Both the position numbers and the translations under genes were made by a program. From Butyriboletus loyo (taxonomy: Eukaryota; Basidiomycota; Agaricomycetes; Boletales; Boletaceae), in NCBI GenBank assembly GCA_038093515.1, contig JBBPSI010000353.1, positions 1 through 19,856 of the forward strand: DNA of 19,856 nucleotides, written 5' to 3'. Positions 10,804-18,734 of the stretch are shown one piece after another (the first letter of the stretch is position 1; every line of letters starts with the position of its first letter). The notes below the pieces were generated by a model. The model did no database searches, was not told the DNA's origin, and saw nothing but the letters and a program-made list of their open reading frames with translations.

Positions 10804-11508
10804 TCACCAAACAACAACAAAAAACAAGGCATACTCAAGCAACGCAATCAAAGACTGAATCACGGCCCATATAAACGGGATCCACCTAGTCGCATTCCAT
10901 CAGAACCAAGTTCGCACGGCGTCGGAAATGAGAAAAAGGAAGGGGGGGACGTACGTCGACATGTAGAACTCCCCCGCTCGATATACGCCCACGAGGACAA
11001 AGGCGAGCACGGCCGCACCCACGACTGCGCTGAGGAGGCTGAATCCGAGGAATGTGAAGAGGACGAGCAACGCAAACGTCAACCGAGACCGGCGGGCGTT
11101 GACGCGGGGTGGTTTCAGCCATTCGTCGACAGGCGGAGGCGGGAGGGTGTGCAGATGTGGGTGTGCTGCTGGATGCGAGTGCGACTGTGCAGCCGGGGAT
11201 TGGACAATCGTATCCCCTACATTCCTTGCAGGTGGAAACAGAAAATTGAAAAAGGCATAGATGCCAGCGATGAAATTGAATGGAAGGTGAAAGATCAATG
11301 TCCAGTAGAGCGTAAATTTGAAGACGTCTAGGATGGGATCGATTCCGAGATACATCGGGTGTTGCAAGGGGCGAGACGTACCGTCAGGATGAGAGAGGTA
11401 ATAGCCACCTGGTCGAATGGCTGGTCCGACGAACCCGACTTCCTTGGCGGGGCTGTAAAGCGAGGGCCAGGAAATATTGTTAAAGTGTGCACCTTGGGGC
11501 AAGCTCAT
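10804..11508 (-). CDS. TMEM170-family integral membrane protein
   Basis: Model: exons 11508..10955 and 10885..10804 around a 69-nt intron (GTACGT...ACTAG), giving 211 aa. Seen: a hydrophobic segment at about 62-92 carrying IFHLPFNFIAGIYAFF, a His/Pro-rich linker at 103-135, paired segments at about 142-178 ending GVYRAGEFYMS, and a last segment at 187-210 (WIPFIWAVIQSLIALLEYA). The FHLP and GVYRA motifs and the four-helix layout match TMEM170. Known: animal TMEM170A is an ER/nuclear-envelope protein that favours ER sheets and nuclear pore formation; the fungal role is inferred. The start is the first in-frame ATG. The frame stays open upstream to about 11600 behind a TCTAG, so a short extra 5' exon is possible. 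The TGA stop overlaps a perfect GTGAGT donor, so a longer C-terminus is also possible. It lies about 205 bp downstream of OPI1 on the same strand. Confidence 0.8.
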
Positions 11509-11713
11509 GAAGCGCAATTGGTGCGACTTTGCCTGACGGCCTAAAACACTCGTATTCCATTTCAGGAAACCTTGTACATCAGCGAGATATCTCCCAGATA
11601 GCTAGATCAGAGAAAATATACAGCATATCAAACAAACTGAACCAGTGGTAGTCTCAATACTTCGAGCTTGTAGGGGTCAGAAAATCAGCACAATCAAAAG
11701 CGGGAAAAAAAAA

Positions 11714-13857
11714 TCATCCATCGTCGTCGACCCTCGTATCCCGTCGCTTGTCCTCCCATCTCGCGTCGACACTCAGTTTCTCCCAAACATGTCCTCCACC
11801 CTCCTCATGCAGCGGTCGAAATCCATACTTGGGTGTCTCATACCCATCTACGCTCCGTCCATCCTCGTCTAGACGTAACTCGCTCAACGAGGCGCGTGCC
11901 GACATCTCACTCAGGCGAATATCCATCCGAAGCCCATCAGGAGAGGGGTATGCTACTGGGGTGGATGGGATCGAGAGCGGCGTGTCGGCTTGTGCGGGTG
12001 TCGACGGGGTAGACGACAGTACAGGCAGCGACGGCCGGTGTTGTGCACTGGGCGACGTCGTAGGATCAAACGGCTCATCAGGTGCTGGATGCTGCCGCTG
12101 AACACCAATGATGCGCAGTCGTTCGACCCATCTGCAGTGAAGAGGTGGCGTGAGCACGTCAAATTTCAGAAATCAAAGCCAAGACTCACGCGTCTGCACG
12201 ATCCAAACTATCTTTGACTACACATGTGACGCCACGCACCATATCCAAACTCTCTGTTGCAAGCGTCAAAATGTGCTGAGCTGCCCGGGCCGCTGCACTA
12301 GCAGTCGGACGGCCCATACTTGCACGCGAAGAGGCCAAAGGTGACGAAGCACGAGACGACACAGGGGTCGCGGACAGAGACCGATCTGGCCCACCGGCAC
12401 TACGCTCTTTACGATGTCGACCACTTAGAGCTCGCCGATTATTGCCTATACCGCCTGCCGATGCACCCGCAACTGAGCTCGCGCCTAGTGTACCTTCTGG
12501 TATACAATGCGTGGCACTAGCACTCACAGTCGCATTCGCCGCACTTGCCCATCGTTGAGGGAGGTCGAGGATGAAGCTGCGAACGCGCGCACGAGCAGGT
12601 TCGGGAAGTGTGCCACCCGCATACTTGCTGACTACGTCTACAACCTGGCGGATAGTATTCACAACGTCTCTGCGAACGTCATGCAGCGTGCGCATGTGTG
12701 TTGGTGAGATATAGGCGTCTGATTCCGATGAATCAACAACATAATATTGAAGGGAGTCGATAAAGTCGCGGAGAATCACGATCTGAGAGTCGATTTGTGC
12801 CGTAGCGAACTGAGAGACAGATAATAAGTAAAGTGCACCAGATCAACATTCTGGGGGTACGAACTTGCAGCCACTGCAAACAATACTTCAACCGTCGCAT
12901 ACTTTCTTCGCTTACTGCAGCACCGATCCCGCCTGCTTCCAGGAGAACAGATTGCCATCGACTTCGCGGTACAACTTGCTGATTGGAACTCTGGTCTGAA
13001 TGACCATTGGGGTCCTGAGATGGTGGTGTAGGAGTGCGACTTTCAGTCGCTGAAGGCGGGGGTGGTGAGGGTGAGTGAGAAGCTTGGGTGACGAGATCAT
13101 GCATCAGAGAAAGCGGACTAAGATAAGATAACCCATTACAATCATAGGTGACATTGGATGTCGAGTCATCGTTATCACGAGGTATTTTTGAAGCACTTGT
13201 TGGTTGTCCGATGTCCGGGAATGGAGAAACCGGGCCATCTACTTGCATCTTGTCGTCGGAAGTAGACACACGGCGGTATCTCTCGAGCTGGAAGGACAAG
13301 ATGTCGATGATATAGCGCAAGTATGGATGTGAAGTTGTAGAAACAGACCCTATCGAGTTGCCTGCAGGCAAATTCATCCAGCTGGTTGACGTCGACAGGT
13401 AATCTATCGATCACGGGCCGAGATATATTCTTGACGGAGGACTCCATCATTTCTGCACCATACTGACACACATCAACTGATAAGGGACGGAAAGATGGGG
13501 GAGATGGGAGAGAGACGTACTTTGACAACGCGCGAGCTTGCTTTTCCGTGTTCATAGGCTCTAAGTGCGGTGCCTACGAGCGGTAAGCTGGTAACTCTGG
13601 ATACAAAATCAGGTGGGATAGAATCCGTTGCCGGGGACGTTGGGGGAGATGATGGCGAGGTACCGTTGGACGCTAGACGGGAGAGAGGTGTCAATATGGG
13701 ATAAAGTTGAAAATCCGGGGAACGTGCACGGGGATGTTCTTGTGCCTTTCTTCATATCGCCCAAGGCACGGACGGCGATACGGACGCTTTCGTCTTCGTC
13801 GTCGAGTGAGTTGGAACTCGACGACGCCGAGGACGATGAAGGCGATGAGTTGGGCAT
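11714..13857 (-). CDS. OPI1: Opi1-family transcriptional regulator of phospholipid genes
   Basis: Exons: 13857..~13746 (end uncertain), 13672..13521, 13462..13349, 13287..12865, 12809..12190 and 12131..11714. That is about 612 aa. Seen blocks in order: ESVRIAVRALGDM (N-terminus), PDFVSRVTSLPLVGTALRAY, YGAEMMESSVKNISRPVIDR, NQLDEFACRQLDR, RWQSVLLEAGGIGAAVSEES, MRRLKYCLQWLQ-FATAQIDS, then VVNTIRQVVDVVSKYAGGTL and PEPARARVRSFILDLPQRWA. These are the conserved stretches of the Opi1 domain. Known: yeast Opi1 sits at the ER by binding phosphatidic acid and Scs2, and moves to the nucleus to repress INO1 and other phospholipid genes. I see no clear FFAT motif here. Introns 2-5 are 55-61 nt with good sites. 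The first intron has a good branch site and CTAG end, but its only GT donors give the wrong frame. The start is the first ATG (MPNSSPSSSS), divergent from the C2H2 gene. Confidence 0.88.
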
Positions 13858-14255
13858 CGTTGCCGACAAGATCGTCGCGAGGAAGAGTGGAGGAAGCGGA
13901 GCACGTGTTCACACGATTCAGTTTCACATGTTTAAAGATTAAGTCGTTCTTGGGGTTGCCATAAAAAGCAAGTTCCTGACGGAAAACATTCCGAACCTGG
14001 AAAAGGAAATCCCCTGAGCCTGATGTCATCCCAGACACATGATATCAAGTCCCTCTAGGCCCATTCAATTGCGCCAAAGCTACCCCATTCCTAATTCCCA
14101 CCGTTCTCCTATCCATTCTTCTTGGTTCACCCAGCAGCCGCTTTCAGTGATCAATACAGTTCCCCACCCACATATATCCTACCCGTCCGTGCCATTCACA
14201 ATGCGGCTGGTACACAGTCTGATCTCTTTCATCCCTTTTTCCATTCCCATCACAA
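13858..14255. promoter_or_regulatory. Shared divergent promoter of OPI1 (-) and the C2H2 factor (+)
   Basis: 398 bp separate the two start codons, so both promoters must lie here or overlap the genes. Seen: a CATGTGAAA element on the minus strand at 13930-13922, one CCCCT (stress-response element core) at 14011-14015, a TATAT patch at about 14173 and a pyrimidine-rich leader just before the plus-strand ATG (CACAAATGG context). Confidence 0.6.
13922..13930 (-). promoter_or_regulatory. UAS-INO/ICRE-like element upstream of OPI1
   Basis: CATGTGAAA on the minus strand, about 65 bp upstream of the OPI1 ATG. It matches nine bases of the yeast inositol/choline response element CATGTGAAAT. In yeast, Ino2/Ino4 bind this element and Opi1 opposes them. 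Whether this fungus uses the same element is unknown, and nine bases can match by chance. Confidence 0.3.
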
Positions 14256-15378
14256 ATGGCAGACATCGACAGGATGTTTAGTAGCGAGCTCGCCGTGTTG
14301 GCGGAACAACCTACAGAGTCTGACCTCTGGGCTCTGGATCTTCGCCCGAGTCCGCAGCTCACCTCTGTCTTTGGCTCCTCCGAGTGTGCCCCGTTCGACT
14401 CCGTCCACGACAATGCGTCACCCCACACAGACTGGGACAATATCTCATCTTCCTTGGACGCCGGCCACATCAGCATTCTCTCGTCCCATCTGGCCAACCC
14501 CCTCCAACCACCCCCCTCTCCTCACACTTCGGAAAAGTACCCTTCGCACGCTGACACTGCCCTGGGTCTATTCCCCGCTCCGAATTGTCGTCTCGGAGGT
14601 CCCGTCACCCCGACCCAGCCGGCTGACCCCCTTCATATTCCCTTTACCGCACACCTGCATCATTCCCAGCCGACCCTACACCTCTCAGACATCTCCTTGG
14701 GCACCGCCGCCCCTGTGTCTATGTCCATGCCCATGCCAGTTTCCCCCGGTCCATCGGTTCAAATACCATTGTCTGCCTCGTCCGGTGCACGTCTCAGTGA
14801 GTCCCCCACAGACTCACATGTGCTGACGGACCCCTCCTCGGAAGAGATGGACAGCGACGACTTCGAGTTCGCCTACCCCTCTGATTCCGAGTTCCTTCCG
14901 TCCCCTGTCAGTGTCGACCCGGCCACCCTTTTCGCAGTGAGCATGGACCCACACGTTACGCCCTCCCTCCGTCCATCCCGTCGTGCATCGCGCGCCATGA
15001 CCAATATTCCCGTCCCGATTCCAAATCTCACCAAGAAGTCCAGGGGGCGCAAAGTCCCGACGTCTAATGGAGAGCCGATCTTCGCCGCCAGCAAGGACAA
15101 GACGAAAAAGGGCGTCCGGACGTACACTTGCCACGCGGATGGGTGTGGAAAGTGTTTTGTGAGAGGGGAGCATCTCAAACGGCACATTCGATCCATTCAT
15201 ACCGACGAAAAACGTGGGTGGGACTGAGGCCTTTTTCTCTCGCTTGTGTCCTCGTCGCTCACTCACCTTTTTTGAAGCATGGATGTGCACTTACCAGAAT
15301 TGCAGCCGAGCATTTAGCAGGCGGGACAACTTGAACCAACATTTGCGCATCCACAAGCTGCAGGACGGTGACGATTGA
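14256..15378 (+). CDS. Msn2-like C2H2 zinc finger transcription factor
   Basis: Model: exons 14256..15213 and 15278..15378 around a 64-nt intron (GTGGGT...TGAAG), giving 352 aa. The first 290 residues are Ser/Pro-rich, probably disordered, with an acidic stretch (SSEEMDSDDFEFAYPSDSE) that may activate transcription. Two C2H2 fingers close the protein: C292-x4-C297-x12-H310-x4-H315, then C323-x4-C328-x12-H341-x3-H345. The linker TDEKP is split by the intron; splicing restores the proline. The contact positions (R-G-E-H-L-K-R and R-R-D-N-L-N-Q) match those of yeast Msn2/Msn4, which bind AGGGG stress elements. A basic segment (KKSRGRK) precedes the fingers. The DNA site is inferred; FlbC-like developmental factors have similar fingers, so the biological role is open. 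The start has a good AAATGG context. Confidence 0.85.
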
Positions 15379-15692
15379 TGTATGATGTCACGCGTTGTGG
15401 GGGGGATGGAAATGTTATGACGCACACATCCAGACATGATTTCACACTACCATTATTTCTTCCTATTCCATCTATCGTTGACACTATTCAATTTTGGGGG
15501 TTTGTTTCTTGAGACATGTTGGAGTATTTGCCATCCTCTGCTTGACGGGTTAATTAGTATGGATTTGGATGACTGATCCCTTTGAGGGAGCACATGACAG
15601 TCTATCCTTCTCACGGTCCCAGCCTCTGAAGGCCTGGAAAGCAAACACCATACTGGCACCACCTCCGACACAATCCTGAAGAAAACGACAAC
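15379..15692 (+). promoter_or_regulatory. Intergenic region holding the RPL37 promoter
   Basis: 314 bp between the C2H2 stop and the RPL37 ATG, both on the plus strand. It must hold the 3' end of the C2H2 transcript and the RPL37 promoter. I see no clear TATA box or telobox; the last 60 bases are A/C-rich as in many fungal 5' leaders. Confidence 0.5.
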
Positions 15693-16485
15693 ATGGTGAG
15701 TATCTATGCCACTGCGATCCATGGGATCCGTTTATTTTGTTCCTGTGTTTCCCATTTGGTGTGGAGGATGGATGTATGGGGTGGATGGCAGCTGGATGTG
15801 TACGACTTCGGTTGGATGACGGGAATGTGTTGGGATCACAGGCCGTTTTTGCTAACCATCGACGTCGTTTTCGTTCACATTGGACGCTGACCACCCTTTC
15901 TTTATAGACAAAAGGTTCGTTCGTTGCAACGACATTCACACTGTCGTACTAGGGCCGCTGACAAGGGTGTTGGTTTTCGTTGGGTGCACGTCCTACTTTT
16001 TCCTGCGCGGTGATCAGGTACTTCATCATTTGGGTACGTTTTCTTTCTCGAGTATACTCCCAACTTCATCTGCTCATCCTCTCCCTTTCACTTTTTGGTG
16101 GATGACCTCGACAGTAAGCGCCACACCAAGACCCACACGCTCTGCCGGCGTTGTGGCAACCGGGCCTTTCACAGACAACACAAAAGTGGGTCTCTGCGTG
16201 GTCACGCCTATTGCCTGTTAATCGATGACAAAATAAAAAAACAGCTTGCGGGCAATGCGGTTTCCCCGCTGCCAAGCTTCGTTCGTACGAGTGGGGGTTG
16301 AAGGCCAAGCGCCGAAAGACGACCGGGACGGGTCGTATGCGATACCTTAAGGACGTATCGAGGCGATTCAAGAACGGGTTCAGGTGAGCATACAATGTAC
16401 ACACATGATTTTCAATGGTGCGAGGTGATGCATTAGGGAGAACACCGTCGCCAAGAAGCGCGCTAGACAAGCAAGCGAGGCATGA
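15693..16485 (+). CDS. RPL37: Large-subunit ribosomal protein eL37 (L37)
   Basis: Model: exons 15693..15695, 15908..15914, 16018..16033, 16115..16185, 16245..16383 and 16437..16485, giving 94 aa, the usual length. All introns are GT...AG (212, 103, 81, 59 and 53 nt). The spliced product opens [20 protein letters not shown] and carries the L37 zinc ribbon at C19, C22, C34 and C37 (CRRC...TCGQC), then [20 protein letters not shown] and [15 protein letters not shown]. It binds 26S rRNA near the exit side of the cytosolic 60S subunit. The first exon is only the ATG and the second is a 7-nt microexon coding T-K plus one base of G; skipping either would destroy the conserved MTKGT start. The first intron has a CTGAC branch site 13 bases before its acceptor run. 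Identification is certain; the two tiny exons rest on the protein's universal N-terminus. Confidence 0.96.
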
Positions 16486-16670
16486 GTGCTGGCACGTCGA
16501 GGATGACTGATGATGAGGCGGTCAAATTGCTTTATTGTGAGGACGAGCGAGACTGGAATGCATCATTGACTGTACTTTTCTTTTAAATTCCCCGTCCGCC
16601 ATGCTTCCCTACAGACTCACTCGTATATGCATTATCAAATACACGATTCCATGTCATGCTAACCGTGTCC

Positions 16671-16676
16671 AATAAA
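16671..16676 (+). terminator. Possible poly(A) signal AATAAA for RPL37
   Basis: A canonical AATAAA lies 186 bases after the RPL37 stop codon. Fungal 3' ends use loose signals, so this is plausible but unproven. Confidence 0.4.
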
Positions 16677-16707
16677 ACTGACAGACCCAACACGGGGCCA
16701 CACGTAC

Positions 16708-16731
16708 AAGAAATGAAAAAAAACATTTCTT
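16708..16731. repeat. 8-bp inverted repeat with A8 loop between convergent genes
   Basis: Arms AAGAAATG and CATTTCTT enclose exactly eight A residues. On either strand the RNA would fold into a weak A/U-rich hairpin. It sits 46 bases past the minus-strand gene's stop and 222 past the RPL37 stop, so it could help 3'-end formation. Chance is also possible. Confidence 0.4.
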
Positions 16732-16777
16732 AGCACAAACTCAGAGATACAATTACCGGAGCAATGAAAGAGACAAG

Positions 16778-18163
16778 CTACCGTAGCACTGGTGCATAAA
16801 CTTGCTCGCTCACCGTTCCCGGAGGCGGATACCCCGAGGGATACACAAGCCCAGGTTGCGCCGGCACATACCCATGTGGATATATTACGCCCCCGTGTCC
16901 TGGTCCGCCCGTACCGCCCCACCCTACCACACGCCCCTCCCTACCCACACCATCCCACAATGCTGCCGTCGACTGCTTCGCCCACATATCCCATTCAGAC
17001 CAATACTCCGGCCGCTCCACCACTTCCGGCCTCGAATTGTACCACGACGGGTCCGCACCCTGCCTCACTCTCCTCCGCATCTGACTCCGCGGAGTCCTCC
17101 CGGGGACGTACTTGTCCGCGATCTGGGTATCTGATACCCATGGGAGGTCATCCAACTCGGTGATGAAGCGGCGAAGGCGGGAAACGGTGGAGAGAGAGCC
17201 TCTGGAGGGCGAGGGCGAGTCTAGGGCCCCGCTACTGGCGGGGAATTTGGGCTCATTGACGGGGAGTACAAGTGCAGAGGGGAGTAGTGGATGAATGGGG
17301 ACCGGCTCATGGAGGGTCTGGGAGCCTTCTATCGAAGGTGCCACTCGCTCTGGCCCTCTTGCCGAGATATTTTGTGGCATGTCCATGACAGGCGACGCCA
17401 TGCGTACAGACCGGATCGAATTGGGGAACGGAGAGGGTGGGATGGAGGGCGAGACGACCGTGATAGGGGGCGGAATCTCTACGGAAGGCACGGGCGCAGG
17501 CGACGCACGCAACGAATCGGGGATGACAGCAGTTGTGGCGGCGAGATTCATCGGTAGTACGTAGGGTGACGTGTATGGCGTCGCGCCGTGCTGCTCGTCC
17601 GTTCCCGGGGGCACCGGGTTCACGTATTGAGTCCCTTCGCTCGGTACACTCAGTCCAGGAGCTGGTACCTCCCCTGTCTGACTCTCGTACCAGCCTGTCC
17701 TCGGGATGTGTGGGGTGGAGAACCCAGATAGCTTCTTCAGACCCTTCCAAATTGACTGGATCAAACCCACGCCGCCACCCTGGCGCTTAGGTTGATACAT
17801 ATACGGACCGATGATACCATCCTGCGTGAACACGACATCATCCACCGCCATGTGCTCTCCGACCGTCGGTGCGGGGCTGGGGGGGACAACGCTCGGTGGA
17901 CGATATCCGAGGGAGGACGGTACCTGCGAGGGAGGCAACCATGGTGTCGGAGGTGCATGGGCTGTCTCCAGTGTCGGGTTGGGCGAGGAAATCCACGTCA
18001 CGTCTCTGACGCGGGGCGTCTGGTGCACGGAACGGCTGTAGCGGTTTCGGCGCGGTGAGTGTGCGGAGTCGTAGCGGTATGGATCATTATCATCGTTGTT
18101 GGTGTGCGTCTCTGGAACGTGCACACCGCGTGGAGAGGGATAGTCCGTGTATCGAGATCCCAT
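16778..18163 (-). CDS. Proline-rich hypothetical protein, 461 aa
   Basis: A single uninterrupted frame, ATG at 18163 (MGSRYTDYPSPRG) to the stop at 16778. I do not recognise a known domain. The first 320 residues are Pro/Ser-rich and probably disordered, with one basic ordered-looking patch (GLIQSIWKGLKKLSG) around residue 140. A stretch from residue 327 (VSRLRRFITELDDLPWVSDT, then QIADKYVPGRTPRSQMRRRV) looks folded and is the best region for a homology search. It is followed by a Trp/Tyr-rich segment (ERPEYWSEWDMWAK) and a Gly/Tyr/Pro tail. No signal peptide and no membrane segment. The long open frame with no stop over 1.4 kb and its composition support a real gene. It converges on RPL37 and lies downstream of the La-motif gene on the same strand. 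Function unknown. Confidence 0.8.
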   Translation of the reverse strand: MGSRYTDYPSPRGVHVPETHTNNDDNDPYRYDSAHSPRRNRYSRSVHQTPRVRDVTWISSPNPTLETAHAPPTPWLPPSQVPSSLGYRPPSVVPPSPAPTVGEHMAVDDVVFTQDGIIGPYMYQPKRQGGGVGLIQSIWKGLKKLSGFSTPHIPRTGWYESQTGEVPAPGLSVPSEGTQYVNPVPPGTDEQHGATPYTSPYVLPMNLAATTAVIPDSLRASPAPVPSVEIPPPITVVSPSIPPSPFPNSIRSVRMASPVMDMPQNISARGPERVAPSIEGSQTLHEPVPIHPLLPSALVLPVNEPKFPASSGALDSPSPSRGSLSTVSRLRRFITELDDLPWVSDTQIADKYVPGRTPRSQMRRRVRQGADPSWYNSRPEVVERPEYWSEWDMWAKQSTAALWDGVGREGRVVGWGGTGGPGHGGVIYPHGYVPAQPGLVYPSGYPPPGTVSEQVYAPVLR

Positions 18164-18734
18164 TGGAGGCCCCGGTTGAAACGTTGATATCTACGGTGAT
18201 CGTTCGAGATAAGACAAGGTGAGTGCTTGGCTCTGGTGGTTTGCTGGGGATCTCCCCTGCTATGATTATGAAAAGTTCGAGAGGGAAAGGGTCATTGGTC
18301 ATCGGATGGAGCTTCAGCTGCACAGTGCAGCGCCACCGTTGTAACGTGTGCTGGCGCTGCTTACAAATCATCACCGTTGACCATCTTAGTTGCTTTATTC
18401 GTGTGAAAGATTGATGGTCCAACCGGTGGCGTTGACGGTCCAACTTGCAGTCCAAGTTTCTCCCACGCCCCGCCGCGCCACCCTGGCTCCTGCTCTCGAT
18501 GGTAACGTTGTGAGCTGACCTCGAACACCCGCTTTCACCCCTCTCCGCTTTTCCGCGTTCCGTTTCTGGCTTTTTCTGTTTGGTCCATCGAACGTGATCT
18601 GATCGGTCAGGCCTTCAGGCCTCAGGCTCTACGACGGTGCCACGACTCGATCCCTCAGACCTCAATATCAATGCTCACGTTCATCGTGCGGACTGGTACT
18701 CAACCATCGGGACTACGAATGTAATCAAACAAAC
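18164..18734. other. Intergenic: 5' region of the proline-rich gene and 3' region of the La-motif gene
   Basis: 571 bp, both flanking genes on the minus strand. I looked for a continuation of the La-protein RRM (an RNP1-like K-G-F-A-x-V) in all three minus-strand frames and did not find it. Around 18605-18625 three CAGGC cores repeat closely (CAGGCCTTCAGGCCTCAGGC). A minus-strand open stretch at 18534-18361 and another at about 18455-18090 show no recognised domain. The stretch next to 18164 should be the promoter and leader of the proline-rich gene. Confidence 0.45.

Larger units (their letters stand above)
16486..16777. other. Tail-to-tail region between RPL37 and the proline-rich gene
   Basis: 292 bp that must contain the 3' ends of two converging transcripts. 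It holds an AATAAA on the plus strand and a small A-loop hairpin described separately. No coding signal seen. Confidence 0.6.

Noticed and set aside
15696..15907. Possible C/D snoRNA in RPL37 intron 1
   Set aside because: GGATGACG and CTGAC are present, but the first is a poor C box, the second is better explained as the branch site, and no terminal stem pairs.
18090..18455. Minus-strand open frame with PLELFIIIAGEI, vaguely like an F-box start
   Set aside because: The match is a few hydrophobic residues only, and the frame runs through the leader and start of the proline-rich gene in another frame.
18361..18534. Minus-strand open stretch as a last exon of the La-motif gene
   Set aside because: 57 open codons with no RNP1 or La-protein feature and no convincing acceptor joined in frame to the donor at 18738.
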